Part shown: positions 1 through 8,886 of the stretch, piece after piece
Numbering within the stretch: the first letter of the stretch is position 1
How the letters are laid out: every line of letters begins with the position of its first letter
Assembly: GCF_000169175.1 (NCBI RefSeq)
Contig: NZ_AAWS01000012.1
Location: forward strand, 129,001 to 193,000
Length of the DNA: 64,000 bases
From: Microscilla marina ATCC 23134
GTDB lineage: Bacteria; Bacteroidota; Bacteroidia; Cytophagales; Microscillaceae
Direction: 5' to 3'
The notes under the pieces: model-generated
Database searches by the model: none
Told to the model about the DNA's origin: nothing
The model's input: only the letters and a program-made list of their open reading frames with translations
Translations under genes and position numbers: made by a program

Positions 1-2
1 TG

Positions 3-338
3 ACTCAAGTATACCAACATAGTGAAGATGCCCGGCGAGGCGATTTGACTATTAGCCGTATGCTTGGCATTAGAGGTACATTTTTGTTTACAGGTGGGGC
101 ATTTGCCTTGGCTACTATGGGGTATGTATGGTATTTTAGCCAATATTTTTCTATACATGTAGCATTTGCTTTTGTTGCAACTCTTTCGCCTGTGGTATTG
201 TTTTTTGGTTGGTGGTTTTGGCAAACACTCCAAAATCCCAGACAAGCTAACTTTAAAAATACCATGCGTCTAAACCTGTATTCAGCCATTTGTATGAATG
301 TGTTTTTTATTGGTTTAGGTATATGGTTGCAACGGTAG
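3..338 (+). CDS. UbiA-family prenyltransferase, C-terminal part (cut by window edge)
   Basis: The frame is open from the left edge, so only the last 111 residues are present. They begin TQVYQHSEDARRGDLT, which resembles the second Asp-rich motif of UbiA integral-membrane prenyltransferases, and continue with three hydrophobic stretches, the last ending WLQR at the stop codon. Members of this family attach isoprenoid chains to aromatic or other acceptors, for example in menaquinone synthesis; the acceptor cannot be told from this fragment. A TTG at 45 is an internal codon and not a start, because the conserved motif lies before it. Family assignment is from recognised motifs only. Confidence 0.72.
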   Translation, partial: TQVYQHSEDARRGDLTISRMLGIRGTFLFTGGAFALATMGYVWYFSQYFSIHVAFAFVATLSPVVLFFGWWFWQTLQNPRQANFKNTMRLNLYSAICMNVFFIGLGIWLQR

Positions 339-426
339 TCAAGTGTATTAACTCTACTGGTTTGATTGCTTAATCTCTCAAAACGAGGTACCTTGCCTTG
401 CTTGTAAACTCAAAAACTGTAAGAAT

Positions 427-1194
427 ATGGCTAGAATAGTAGACCTGTCTAAAACAATAGAATATAAAAAAGAAGATCCTTGGTTTATGCGCATCAAAGT
501 TAAGCACAAACCCCACCATAAAGCATTTATGCTGATTCGGTATTTTCTAAAATTACCGACAAAACTATTCCCAAAAGATTTTGTGGGCTGGGCAGACGAT
601 GCCATCAAAAAAATGGGAGTTCACTCCTCTACTCATATCGATGCCCCCTGGCACTATAGTCCTACAGTAGCGGGGCAACCCGCCAAAACTATAGATCAAG
701 TACCGCTAGACTGGTGTTATGGCGATGGAGTGGTCATTGACATGAGTCATAAGCCTGATTTTGAAGAGATTACAGTAGATGACCTGAAAGCCGATTTACA
801 AAAAAATAGTGTGACACTTACTTCTGGAAATATAGTGTTGATTCGTACCGACCGAGATAAACTCAAGGGAGCTGACTTTGTAGACAAAGGCACCGGAATG
901 AGCAAAGAAGCCACCGAGTGGCTTATTGATCAAGGCATTAAAGTAATGGGAATAGACCAGTGGGGTTGGGACTTACCTTTGCGGTATTTGGTACGCGAAG
1001 CCAAACGAACCAATAATCCAGACTTGTTTTGGCAGGCACACCTGGTAGGCAAAGACAAAGAGTATTGTCACATGGAGCAACTTACCAACTTGTCGGCATT
1101 GCCTGCCAAAGGTTTTAAAGTGGCCGTGTTTCCCCTTAAAATAAAAGGCGCTTCAGCGTCACCCGCCAGGGTAGTAGCCATTTTTGATGAATAA
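427..1194 (+). CDS. Cyclase-family metal-dependent hydrolase (kynurenine formamidase-like)
   Basis: This 255-residue cytoplasmic protein carries the family signature HSSTHIDAPWHY near residues 66-77, where the His and Asp residues bind the catalytic metal in the PF04199 cyclase/arylformamidase fold. A second conserved region, IDQWGWD, follows at about residue 177. Relatives hydrolyse N-formylkynurenine or other small amides and lactones, but no tryptophan-degradation genes are nearby, so the substrate is unknown. The ATG at 427 is preceded by an 88-bp gap after the prenyltransferase. It appears monocistronic. Confidence 0.85.
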   Translation: MARIVDLSKTIEYKKEDPWFMRIKVKHKPHHKAFMLIRYFLKLPTKLFPKDFVGWADDAIKKMGVHSSTHIDAPWHYSPTVAGQPAKTIDQVPLDWCYGDGVVIDMSHKPDFEEITVDDLKADLQKNSVTLTSGNIVLIRTDRDKLKGADFVDKGTGMSKEATEWLIDQGIKVMGIDQWGWDLPLRYLVREAKRTNNPDLFWQAHLVGKDKEYCHMEQLTNLSALPAKGFKVAVFPLKIKGASASPARVVAIFDE

Positions 1195-1291
1195 CTTCAA
1201 AGGCATACCAAAGAGGCAGCAGTAGCTTGGTTGTTGGCAAACCACTATGATAAGTTGCCTGAATGTCTAAGTCAAAATATTATTATATAAC

Positions 1292-1978
1292 ATGATGTCT
1301 ACCATATTACAAGTAGAAAATCTGTCTAAATCTTATGTGAGTGGAGCAAAAGACTTGACAGTACTAAAAAATGTTAGTTTTAGTTTAAGCGCAGGCAGTA
1401 CTGTCTCCATTGTAGGTGCTTCGGGGAGCGGCAAAACCACCTTGTTGGGTTTGTGCGCTGGGTTAGACCGTGCCAGTACTGGTAGTATTGCTCTCAATGG
1501 CATAATACTAGATAAGTTAAGCGAAGATGAAAGAGCTGCAGTACGTAACCAAAATGTAGGTTTTATCTTTCAAAACTTTCAATTGATACCTACCCTTACT
1601 GCCCTCGAAAATGTAATGGTGCCTTTAGAACTAAGAAAAGAGAAGAATGCAAGAAAAAAAGCGTTGCAGCTTTTAGAAAAAGTAGGGCTGGCAAGTCGAC
1701 ACCACCACTATGCTTCCCAGTTGTCAGGCGGAGAACAACAGCGTGTGTCACTGGCAAGGGCATTTTCTAATCACCCGAAAATTTTGTTTGCTGATGAGCC
1801 CACCGGAAATCTGGACGAAGAAACCAGTCAGAAAGTAGAAAAACTCTTATTTGACCTCAACAAAGAAACAGGAACAACCCTTGTATTGGTTACCCATGAT
1901 CTGGAGCTTGCTCAAAAAACTCAACGCATTATTCAGCTTAAAGGAGGTGAAGTCATCAGTGATCAGTCAGTTGTTTAA
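1292..1978 (+). CDS. ABC transporter ATP-binding protein, LolD/MacB type
   Basis: A 228-residue stand-alone ATPase. Walker A is GASGSGKTT (about residues 43-51), the Q-loop is FIFQNFQL, the ABC signature is LSGGEQQR (about 148), Walker B is ILFADEPTGNLD, and the switch His lies in LVTHD. The sequence type matches the LolD/MacB/FtsE group that powers FtsX-like permeases in lipoprotein export or efflux. No permease gene adjoins it, so its partner must be elsewhere. A second ATG at 1295 could equally be the start. Confidence 0.88.
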   Translation: MMSTILQVENLSKSYVSGAKDLTVLKNVSFSLSAGSTVSIVGASGSGKTTLLGLCAGLDRASTGSIALNGIILDKLSEDERAAVRNQNVGFIFQNFQLIPTLTALENVMVPLELRKEKNARKKALQLLEKVGLASRHHHYASQLSGGEQQRVSLARAFSNHPKILFADEPTGNLDEETSQKVEKLLFDLNKETGTTLVLVTHDLELAQKTQRIIQLKGGEVISDQSVV

Positions 1979-2234
1979 ACATTGGCAAAACTTAAAATTA
2001 GTACCCTGTTCAAAATAAGCGTCTGTAATGGGGTTATGGCTATGTTCATTTTTTATGCCTTGCCTGACTGCACCATTTTTCCACATTCTACCCCCAATTC
2101 AAACGTTAACAGAGCACTGGTTTTTAGCCAACAATTATGGTACAGGATCATCGTTTAACAATAGGGGGTGTAGTAGGGCACAACCGTCATGATGAGTAAA
2201 GTCAATAAATGGTTTTCATGATAAAAAATCAATA

Positions 2235-2960
2235 ATGAAATATTTTTTTACCATACTACTGGCGCATACGTTGTTTGGTGCTAAAGGGCAGGCACACGAC
2301 CCTGAAATGCAAAAAAACGCAGTCATACTCAATTCCAGAATGACTCCTTCCAGTTTGGTGCGTACCCGTACCAAGCAAAAAGAAGCGCTCAAAGGAAACC
2401 CTTTTTTGTTTCAAGAAAGCAAAAAAGGAATAGTTAAAATAAAGCACCATTACAACAAAGAATATGCATTTGCCAACATGCGCTATGATGCATTTAACCA
2501 TGAGATAGAAGTGGTACTTGAAAATAAAAAGCGTTATATCCGGGGGACAGACCTAAACGGGTTTGCCCTTTATCATGAAGGAAAAAGGCTTTTATTTATC
2601 AATGCAAATCATTATTCTTTTAAAAATACCAAGTTGCAGGGCTTTGTTCAATTGATAGAAGATGGAGGAGTACAATTGGTAAAAAGGGTGAAAATAGACA
2701 TTCTAAAATCAAACTACAATGTAGCACTCAATGTTGGGAATAACTTTGATAAATTTATCCGAAAAACAACGTATTTTTATGCCCATAAAGGTGTTTTGTA
2801 TCAAGTAAAAAGCAAGAAAGACTTGTATCGTTTTTTTTCAAAGCGTAATTTTAACGCAAAGACGGTGATGAAACAGCATAAAATAAAGTTTAGAAAGCAA
2901 AAAGAGCAGACGTTCCAATTATTGGCGCGTACTTATAATGCACAGGTAGCTAATAAATAA
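2235..2960 (+). CDS. Secreted hypothetical protein
   Basis: A 241-residue protein with an N-terminal hydrophobic segment (MKYFFTILLAHTLFG) followed by GQAHD, consistent with a Sec signal peptide. The mature part is rich in Lys, Tyr and Phe and has alternating beta-type hydrophobicity, with no motif I recognise. It contains GNPFLFQESKKGIVKI and YDAFNHEIEVVL. Such segments recur in uncharacterised exported Bacteroidota proteins (general impression, not a family match). A 256-bp gap precedes it, and its stop lies 53 bp before the sugar transferase gene. Function unknown. Confidence 0.7.
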   Translation: MKYFFTILLAHTLFGAKGQAHDPEMQKNAVILNSRMTPSSLVRTRTKQKEALKGNPFLFQESKKGIVKIKHHYNKEYAFANMRYDAFNHEIEVVLENKKRYIRGTDLNGFALYHEGKRLLFINANHYSFKNTKLQGFVQLIEDGGVQLVKRVKIDILKSNYNVALNVGNNFDKFIRKTTYFYAHKGVLYQVKSKKDLYRFFSKRNFNAKTVMKQHKIKFRKQKEQTFQLLARTYNAQVANK

Positions 2961-3013
2961 AAGCTTTGTCATAACTTATTATACTAAACAAACATTTTGC
3001 TTCTTTGTAAAGC

Positions 3014-3499
3014 ATGTTATCCAGAATAATTTTTTTACAAGAACGAATAGGGTATCAAAACCAACCCTTTTATATTATCAAGCTCAAAACAATGCGCGAT
3101 TTGCGGGATGAACAAGGCAACTTATTACCCGACAAACAAAGAGTCACCACCATTGGCAAATTTTTGAGAAAAACATCCCTGGATGAGCTCCCTCAATTGA
3201 TTAATATACTAAAAGGCGATATGCGTTTGGTAGGACCGCGTCCGTTATTGCCCGAATACTTACCCTTATATACTCCCCAACAACTCAAGCGTCATAGTGT
3301 AAAACCTGGTATTACCGGATGGGCACAAGTAAACGGGAGAAACTCGCTTACCTGGCAGCAAAAATTTGAGCTTGATTTGTGGTATGTAGAGAATCGCTCT
3401 TTTAGGTTAGACTTAAAAATACTTTGGCTGACCTTTTTGAATATATTCAGAAAAAGGGATGGCGATGAACTTGCCGAAAAGTTTAATGGCAAAAATTAA
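3014..3499 (+). CDS. Bacterial sugar transferase (phosphoglycosyl transferase), N-terminally truncated
   Basis: The 161 residues cover the cytosolic catalytic part of the PglC/WcaJ-type monotopic phosphoglycosyl transferases: QERIGYQNQPFYIIKLKTMR, the Asp-Glu catalytic pair in TSLDELPQ, GDMRLVGPRPLL, and KPGITGWAQVNGRN. These enzymes move a sugar phosphate from a UDP sugar to undecaprenyl phosphate to start glycan assembly. The roughly 35-residue membrane re-entrant helix that normally precedes QERIG is missing: an in-frame TAA lies at 3008-3010, two codons before the ATG. The next gene is an aminotransferase, a common partner in amino-sugar glycans. It may be a pseudogene or a soluble variant. 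Confidence 0.75.
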   Translation: MLSRIIFLQERIGYQNQPFYIIKLKTMRDLRDEQGNLLPDKQRVTTIGKFLRKTSLDELPQLINILKGDMRLVGPRPLLPEYLPLYTPQQLKRHSVKPGITGWAQVNGRNSLTWQQKFELDLWYVENRSFRLDLKILWLTFLNIFRKRDGDELAEKFNGKN

Positions 3500-3533
3500 C
3501 CTGTCATAAGTTTTGTCTATTTTGGGCAAAATT

Positions 3534-4667
3534 ATGAAATCAAAACGTATATATTTATCCCCCCCCGATCTCAAAGGGCAAGAATTGGAGCATCTACAAG
3601 CCGCATTGCAGAGCAACTGGATTGCCCCTATTGGACCTCATCTCGATAAATTTGAGGAACTGTTAAGCCGATACCTTGATGATTTGCCCGTAGTTGCCCT
3701 TAACTCAGGTACAGCAGCTATTCATTTGGCGCTGCGATTATTAGGAGTAACCGAAAAAGATGAGGTGATATGCCCTACTTTTACTTTTGTGGCTACTACC
3801 AATCCGGTAATGTATCAAAAAGCGACCCCGGTATTGATTGATAGCGAGCTTGATACCTGGAATATGTGCCCAGTACAGCTGGAGAGAGCCATTGAAGATA
3901 GGCTCAAACAAGGCAAGCCAAAACCCAAGGCCATTATTATTGTGCACCTTTATGGGCAACCCGCCCAACTTACCCAATTGTTGGCTATAGCACAAAAGTA
4001 TGAAATACCAGTAATAGAAGATGCCGCTGAAGCATTGGGGAGTTGTTACAATGGGCAAAAGGCGGGTACTTGGGGTCATCTTGGGGTCATTTCTTTTAAT
4101 GGAAACAAAATTGTGACCACTTCGGCAGGCGGAGCATTGGTTACCAGGCATGTATCTGAAGCTAAAAAAGCACTGTTTTGGGCTACCCAGTCAAAAGACA
4201 AAGCGCCTTATTACCAACATTCCGAAGTGGGTTATAATTATCGTTTAAGCAACCTACTGGCAGCTATAGGGGTAGGACAAATGCAACAACTAGAAGAAAA
4301 AGTAGCCCACCGACGACGCGTATTTGATTATTATCAACAAAATTTACCTGCCGATGTATTGAGTTTTCAACCTGAGCTTTCTGGTACTTTCTCAAATCGT
4401 TGGCTCACTTGCATTGTATTAAATCAGCAAAAAACTTCTGTAACCCCACTGCAGTTGCAAAAAGCTTTAGAGGTTGAAAACATAGAGTCCCGCCCACTTT
4501 GGAAACCTATGCATTTGCAACCTCTGCTCCGACAGTGCCCCTATTATGGTCATACTGTTGCTGAGGGTTTATTCCAGCAAGGGTTATGCTTGCCATCAGG
4601 TGCTAGTCTTCAGGTGGCAGATTTGGACAGAATTGTACAGGTAATAAAAAGAGTGCTCTCAGTTTAA
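3534..4667 (+). CDS. DegT/DnrJ/EryC1/StrS-family PLP aminotransferase
   Basis: A 377-residue enzyme of the sugar aminotransferase family (WecE/PglE/PseC type), which aminates keto-sugar nucleotides. It starts KRIYLSPPDLKGQE, has the substrate-binding block ALNSGTAAIHLALR (about 55-68), CPTFTFVATTNPV, the PLP-contacting EDAAEALGS (about 162), and the Schiff-base Lys in SFNGNKIVTTSAGG (about 190). The ATG at 3534 is preferred over a TTG at 3513 because family members start close to this point. It follows the sugar transferase by 34 bp, so both probably belong to one glycan pathway. Confidence 0.9.
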   Translation: MKSKRIYLSPPDLKGQELEHLQAALQSNWIAPIGPHLDKFEELLSRYLDDLPVVALNSGTAAIHLALRLLGVTEKDEVICPTFTFVATTNPVMYQKATPVLIDSELDTWNMCPVQLERAIEDRLKQGKPKPKAIIIVHLYGQPAQLTQLLAIAQKYEIPVIEDAAEALGSCYNGQKAGTWGHLGVISFNGNKIVTTSAGGALVTRHVSEAKKALFWATQSKDKAPYYQHSEVGYNYRLSNLLAAIGVGQMQQLEEKVAHRRRVFDYYQQNLPADVLSFQPELSGTFSNRWLTCIVLNQQKTSVTPLQLQKALEVENIESRPLWKPMHLQPLLRQCPYYGHTVAEGLFQQGLCLPSGASLQVADLDRIVQVIKRVLSV

Positions 4668-5209
4668 ATAACAATACCCTTGTGTGCATTGATTATAAAA
4701 ATATGAAATTTATATTAATTATATTACATCATTAAAGGTCACGTGATTTTTTTGAGTGTATTGGCATTATTAAAAAAAATAATGCTTAAAATCATATTTT
4801 ATAGGCTAAAAATGTCAAGTAAAGATGTTTGTATGGTGGTAAGTATTTGATGTGATATTAAATTTTGTTTGAAAAGTTTTTTTGCATCTTTTATAAGGCA
4901 GTTTTTTGATTTATAAGTCTTTGTATACTTTTATTTTTTAATATTTTCCTTTATTAATCTCCTCTTTTTTTTGATATAATATACTGACTGTTAAGTTTTT
5001 ATACTAAAGTTTTTTTGTGACTATTAGTTAGTAAAAAAATGTCTGAAGTTTACTTGTGTTGTGCAATAAGGTAGACTTGTGTTTACTTTTTGTATACTAC
5101 GAATATTTGTTTTGGTTAATTTTTAATGATAATGTTACATCAGAAAATAGCTATTTCTATTATTCAAACAATCAACCCAAATTATATTATTACTAATCAT
5201 TTTAAATTT
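4668..5209. other. AT-rich intergenic region
   Basis: These 542 bases between the aminotransferase and subtilase genes are strongly AT-rich, with many T and A runs. I see no convincing coding frame, repeat or terminator. An in-frame ATG at 5126 would add 28 residues to the subtilase but lacks signal-peptide character, so I treat 5126-5209 as leader. Confidence 0.5.
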
Positions 5210-6445
5210 ATGCTAAAGCTAAAACATCTGTTCGTTACACTAATCATTTTTACTCTTTTTACTGCTTGTAATAACAATCAAGAAGAAGTAAAACCAAACA
5301 ATGAAACAACTGTAGAGCAAACTGACATATCAAAGCTCAAAGCAGGAGATATAATACCTGGAATGTATGTAGTAACCTACAACAGCCAAAATGCCCGCTT
5401 GAACTTGGCAGGCAAGAATTTCAGGGCAAGAAAATCTACGGTAAGAAACTATACCAGTAGACTCTTGAAGGAAGATTTTAAAGTACCTACCAAAAACATA
5501 TACAAAGCGTACGGTACGGCTATTCAGGGATTTTCGGCAAAACTTACTGAGAAGCAAGTAGCTGCTTTGAAAAAAGACCCACGTATTGCTGCAATAGAGC
5601 CAGATCGTATTTTGTCTATTAACTACAAAAAAGAGAAGAAGTATTTCAAAGCCTTTGCTCAAAGTACTCCTTGGGGTATCAATCGTGTAGGTAGTGCCAG
5701 TGGAGCAGGCAAAACTGCTTGGGTAATAGATACTGGGGTAGATTTAGACCATCCTGACTTGAACGTAGATGTAAACCGAAGTGTATCGTTTGCTGGACTC
5801 TACTTCTGGATATGGAGAATTGGTGATGATACTGACCCGAACGATGGCAATGGTCATGGTACTCACGTAGCTGGAACAATTGCAGCTAAAAATGATGGCA
5901 ATGGAGTAGTAGGTGTAGCGTATGGTGCTACAGTAGTAGGCGTAAAAGTGCTAGGTTCTGGTGGAAGTGGTTCTACCTCTGATATCGTAGATGGTATTGA
6001 TTATGTAGCAGCCAATGCTTCTCCAGGCGATGTGGCTAACCTGAGCTTAGGTGGAGGTGTTTCTACTGCACTTGACAATGCTGTAATAAACTTAGGTAAC
6101 ACTGGTGTATTGGTTGCTTTGGCGGCTGGTAACGAAAACCAAAATGCTAACAATGTATCTCCTGCTCGTACCAACCACCCCAACGTAGTAACGGTATCAG
6201 CAATGGATAGCAATGATAATTTTGCTTCATTTTCTAATTATGGCAATGCGGTAGATTATTGCGCCCCAGGTGTAAGCGTAAACTCTACCTGGAACAACGG
6301 AGGATATAGATCAATCAGTGGTACCTCTATGGCTAGTCCTCATGTAGCTGGTTTGTTACTATTAAAAGGTAATACTAACCTAAGCACTGATGGCACCGTA
6401 AATGGTGACCCAGATGGAAATGCTGATCCAATAGCAGTAAAATAA
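5210..6445 (+). CDS. Subtilisin-like serine protease (S8) with I9 propeptide, lipoprotein
   Basis: The protein is 411 residues from the ATG at 5210, chosen because it begins a lipoprotein signal, MLKLKHLFVTLIIFTLFTAC, with the lipobox Cys at residue 20. An inhibitor-I9-like propeptide follows at about 45-140 (YVVTYNSQNARL, IQGFSAKLTEKQV). The catalytic triad is clear: Asp in WVIDTGVDLDHPDL, His in NGHGTHVAGTIA, and Ser in GTSMASPHVAG. The oxyanion Asn region ALAAGNENQNA is present. The chain ends about 25 residues after the Ser motif, so there is no type IX C-terminal sorting domain. It probably degrades protein at the cell envelope. Long AT-rich spacers flank it. Confidence 0.92.
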   Translation: MLKLKHLFVTLIIFTLFTACNNNQEEVKPNNETTVEQTDISKLKAGDIIPGMYVVTYNSQNARLNLAGKNFRARKSTVRNYTSRLLKEDFKVPTKNIYKAYGTAIQGFSAKLTEKQVAALKKDPRIAAIEPDRILSINYKKEKKYFKAFAQSTPWGINRVGSASGAGKTAWVIDTGVDLDHPDLNVDVNRSVSFAGLYFWIWRIGDDTDPNDGNGHGTHVAGTIAAKNDGNGVVGVAYGATVVGVKVLGSGGSGSTSDIVDGIDYVAANASPGDVANLSLGGGVSTALDNAVINLGNTGVLVALAAGNENQNANNVSPARTNHPNVVTVSAMDSNDNFASFSNYGNAVDYCAPGVSVNSTWNNGGYRSISGTSMASPHVAGLLLLKGNTNLSTDGTVNGDPDGNADPIAVK

Positions 6446-6469
6446 ATAGTTGAATAATACTTGTATGTT

Positions 6470-6503
6470 AAAAGCGTGTTCTTATTTAGGACGCGCTTTT
6501 TTT
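6470..6503 (+). terminator. Rho-independent terminator after the subtilase gene
   Basis: AAAGCGTGTTC (6471-6481) pairs with GGACGCGCTTT (6489-6499) through eleven pairs, two of them G-U, around a 7-base loop. A run of T follows to 6503. It lies 24 bp after the stop codon. Confidence 0.8.
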
Positions 6504-7417
6504 ATGTACAAAAGGGAAAGTTATTTTTCAGAAAAGGGCAAAAAAAAGTGAGCTGGAGCAATGCGTCCAGCACACTTTGGATTACGAACTATGATGTAAC
6601 TGAAAGTTTAACTGTTACAGTCATTTTTTTGAATGACTTTAGCAGGCATTCCAGTTAAACTAATATTTATAAACTCACAAACTATTTCTATACTAAATAG
6701 CAGTACACCTCTTATTAGTTATTACTTTGTTTGACAATTTACTAGGAGCTTCTTTTTTTAAAAAAGAATAAGCAGGTGAACTACATCGGGAATACGAATA
6801 TACGTTATGAAGCTTTGTAGTAAATCTAAAAGTAAACGGTGTTTGTAAGTATGTTATTAATGCTAATGCTTAATGCCATATCTTACTTTCTATGGTTACA
6901 AAGTAAAGGTAATATAGGTATTATTCCTAATTTAGTTAATAAGATTAACTAAATAGCTTGAGAAATTTTACCTTTTAATAATAATTTATCTGATAATTTT
7001 TATTGAGAGATTGTAAATATTACAAAGGTATATTTACGTGCGTAAATCTTACAAAAAGTTTGAAAATAGCATTTTAGTCTGATGCTTGAAATACATGCGT
7101 AAAGGGGAAGTTTGTACAACGTACTAAGATTTTTTTTCAGTCATATAGGTGTTTTACCTATGCGTATGGTGTAAATGTTTGATTTTAAGTGTCTTATGTG
7201 TAGGTTTTTTGCTTGGTGAAATGAAAGAATGAGATTGTTAATGGAATAGCTTACTTTTTTAAGGAGTAAGTTTTGATCTTTTTTGCTACTTTATTTACAC
7301 AAAGCATTTTATTATGGGTAGAAATTTACTTAGTTTGATCTTGATTTTTTTAAGACAATTTGAAAAAGTTTCGCGTATTATGCTAAAAGTATTACATAGT
7401 ATGATATTGTATAAATA
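6504..7417. other. Long AT-rich intergenic region
   Basis: About 0.9 kb with no gene I can support. A 65-codon frame at 6461-6658 runs through the terminator and is unlikely to be real. The region holds one notable palindrome (6930-6954) and is otherwise AT-rich sequence with scattered homopolymer runs. Confidence 0.5.
6930..6954. repeat. Perfect inverted repeat, 11-bp arms
   Basis: ATTTAGTTAAT (6930-6940) is followed by AAG and then the exact reverse complement (6944-6954). There is no T run, so it does not look like an intrinsic terminator. It could be a regulator site or a cruciform. No gene start is within 450 bp. Confidence 0.5.
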
Positions 7418-7451
7418 AAAAAACGAGACCTTTTGAAAGACCTCGTTTTTG
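7418..7451 (-). terminator. Terminator of the redoxin operon
   Basis: On the minus strand AAAAACGAG pairs with CTCGTTTTT around a 14-base loop, followed by a T-rich tract. It sits 25 bp beyond the stop codon at 7476. Confidence 0.7.
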
Positions 7452-7475
7452 ATGCAGTTTATTAAACTTTTTTGC

Positions 7476-8096
7476 TTATTGATTTCTCATTTTGATAGAG
7501 CAACCTATAGCGCGTGTATAGTTTTTAGAAGGCTTTTTACCTTTGAGTAAGTTAGCAATGGCTGTTTCTACATATTTTTCACTGATTTTGCTTTCATCAC
7601 GAGCACTGTCGTCAATGGCCCCTACATACACTATTTTATATTTTTGCCCCTGTTTTTGTAAAATATATACATGCGGAGTACGGCTTGCCTTGTATGCCCG
7701 AGCTACATTAGAGGTAGGGTCAAGCAAATAAGGAAAGGTGAAGCCCTTGTTTTTAGCACGGCTAACCATAGCCTTATAGCCATCACTTGGGTATTGGGCA
7801 GGGTCGTTAGGGTTTACAGCAATTACTGGGTACCCTTTGCTTTTAAATTTTTTGTCTAAAGCAATGAGGCGATCTTCATAAGCCACCGAAAAAGGGCAGT
7901 GATTGCAAGTAAAAACTAAAACAAAGCCTTTAGCATCTTTAAAATCAGCAAAAGAGGCCTTTTTGCCCTTGTTATTGGCATCCTTCATTTTAGGCAAGTC
8001 TTTCATTTCTTTACCTAGCATGCTTTCCTGAGCTTGAGCATTCAATGCCAAAAGTGCCACTAGAGCAAGGGAAAATAGAGTGGTTATCTTTTTCAT
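7476..8096 (-). CDS. Secreted redoxin-family protein with CNHC active site
   Basis: A 206-residue exported protein: signal peptide MKKITTLFSLALVALLALNAQAQ, then an AhpC/TSA-Redoxin thioredoxin fold with the CxxC site in FTCNHCPFSVAYE (about residues 62-74). The cis-Pro equivalent is in SRTPHVYIL. The GAIDDSARDESK region near the C terminus recurs in the thioredoxin-like group that has CNHCP active sites (family knowledge). It is probably a periplasmic thiol oxidoreductase. Its ATG is 12 bp after the stop of the upstream TlpA-like gene, so the two form an operon. Confidence 0.85.
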   Translation of the reverse strand: MKKITTLFSLALVALLALNAQAQESMLGKEMKDLPKMKDANNKGKKASFADFKDAKGFVLVFTCNHCPFSVAYEDRLIALDKKFKSKGYPVIAVNPNDPAQYPSDGYKAMVSRAKNKGFTFPYLLDPTSNVARAYKASRTPHVYILQKQGQKYKIVYVGAIDDSARDESKISEKYVETAIANLLKGKKPSKNYTRAIGCSIKMRNQ

Positions 8097-8108
8097 AGAT
8101 AATATATG

Positions 8109-8591
8109 TTATTTGATTTGTTTTAAAATTGATTCAACTTTCTTGTTTAGTTCAGCCTCGGTCAGGTCTCCTTTATGAAACTCACGTTTGCCAGCTTTAC
8201 CATTGATAAACAACGTAACTGGAATGGCTCCATCCCAACTTTTATTCACCTTAGGAATCCATACATCGCTTTTGGTTTCATCAAGCAATAGTACTTGAGC
8301 CTTGATTTTTTTCTTTTGAACAAAAAGTTTCACCTTTTGTTCCGAGTCCTCTACTGCTACCAATATTACTTTTACTTTTTGGTGGCTATACTTTGCCTGG
8401 AGCCGTTCAAAATACGGCAACTCTTTGACACAAGGGCGACACCAGGTAGCCCAAAAGTTGACTACATAAGTAATATCATCTTGAGGGTTTACTAGCTTTT
8501 CAAGTGTGACCAGTTTTATTTTTTTTATCTCTTGTGCCTGTACTATAGTAGTAGCAGCAATAAGTAATAAAGTAAATATTATTTTTTTCAT
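8109..8591 (-). CDS. TlpA-like periplasmic thioredoxin (CRPC)
   Basis: A 160-residue protein with signal peptide MKKIIFTLLLIAATTIVQAQ and the thioredoxin motif NFWATWCRPCVKELPYFE at about 45-62. The cis-Pro is in GAIPVTLFINGK. TlpA/ResA-type proteins reduce exported disulfides, often for cytochrome maturation, but no cytochrome genes are here. It is the first gene of a two-gene minus-strand operon. Its start codon lies only 8 bp from a MITE-like insertion, so the element must carry or displace the promoter. Confidence 0.87.
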   Translation of the reverse strand: MKKIIFTLLLIAATTIVQAQEIKKIKLVTLEKLVNPQDDITYVVNFWATWCRPCVKELPYFERLQAKYSHQKVKVILVAVEDSEQKVKLFVQKKKIKAQVLLLDETKSDVWIPKVNKSWDGAIPVTLFINGKAGKREFHKGDLTEAELNKKVESILKQIK

Positions 8592-8598
8592 AAATGTT

Positions 8599-8814
8599 TA
8601 GTCAATGTATACTCTACCCAGCTTTTAACTTCGTTGAGCTCAGCACAGTAAAACTGTAGCTTCGGTTTTTCAAAAGTACCGTCATCGCCTCAGCTCGTGT
8701 CTCCACGAGCTGACCGGAACTCTGAAAAACACTATTTACAGGCGCTACGACGAGGCGATTTGTGAAGACACAAACCGAGGCGAAAAAATAGTAGGGTAGA
8801 GTAGTCAATGTATA
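8599..8814. mobile_element. MITE-like insertion (8612-8801) with 13-bp target duplications
   Basis: The 13-bp sequence TAGTCAATGTATA occurs at 8599-8611 and again at 8802-8814. Directly inside these copies lie perfect 8-bp terminal inverted repeats, CTCTACCC (8612-8619) and GGGTAGAG (8794-8801). The 190-bp body has no credible ORF but several hairpins, including AGCTCGTG-TCTC-CACGAGCT (8694-8713) and TTTGTG-AAGA-CACAAA near 8760-8775. This is the structure of a non-autonomous transposable element. It sits in the leader of the TlpA-like gene. The transposase that moves it was not seen. Confidence 0.75.
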
Positions 8815-8886
8815 GCAATCTTCTCAAATATAACCCTTAAAATCCCTCTGGGTTGTTAAATGAGTGTTAAAGCAAATATTGCTGCT

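Noticed and set aside
6461-6658. 65-codon plus-strand frame after the subtilase gene
   Set aside because: It runs through an intrinsic terminator, has no family features, and its composition is that of the surrounding spacer.
8614-8808. 64-codon minus-strand frame inside the 8.6-kb element
   Set aside because: It coincides with the MITE-like body and its hairpins, has no domain, and ends at the inverted repeat.
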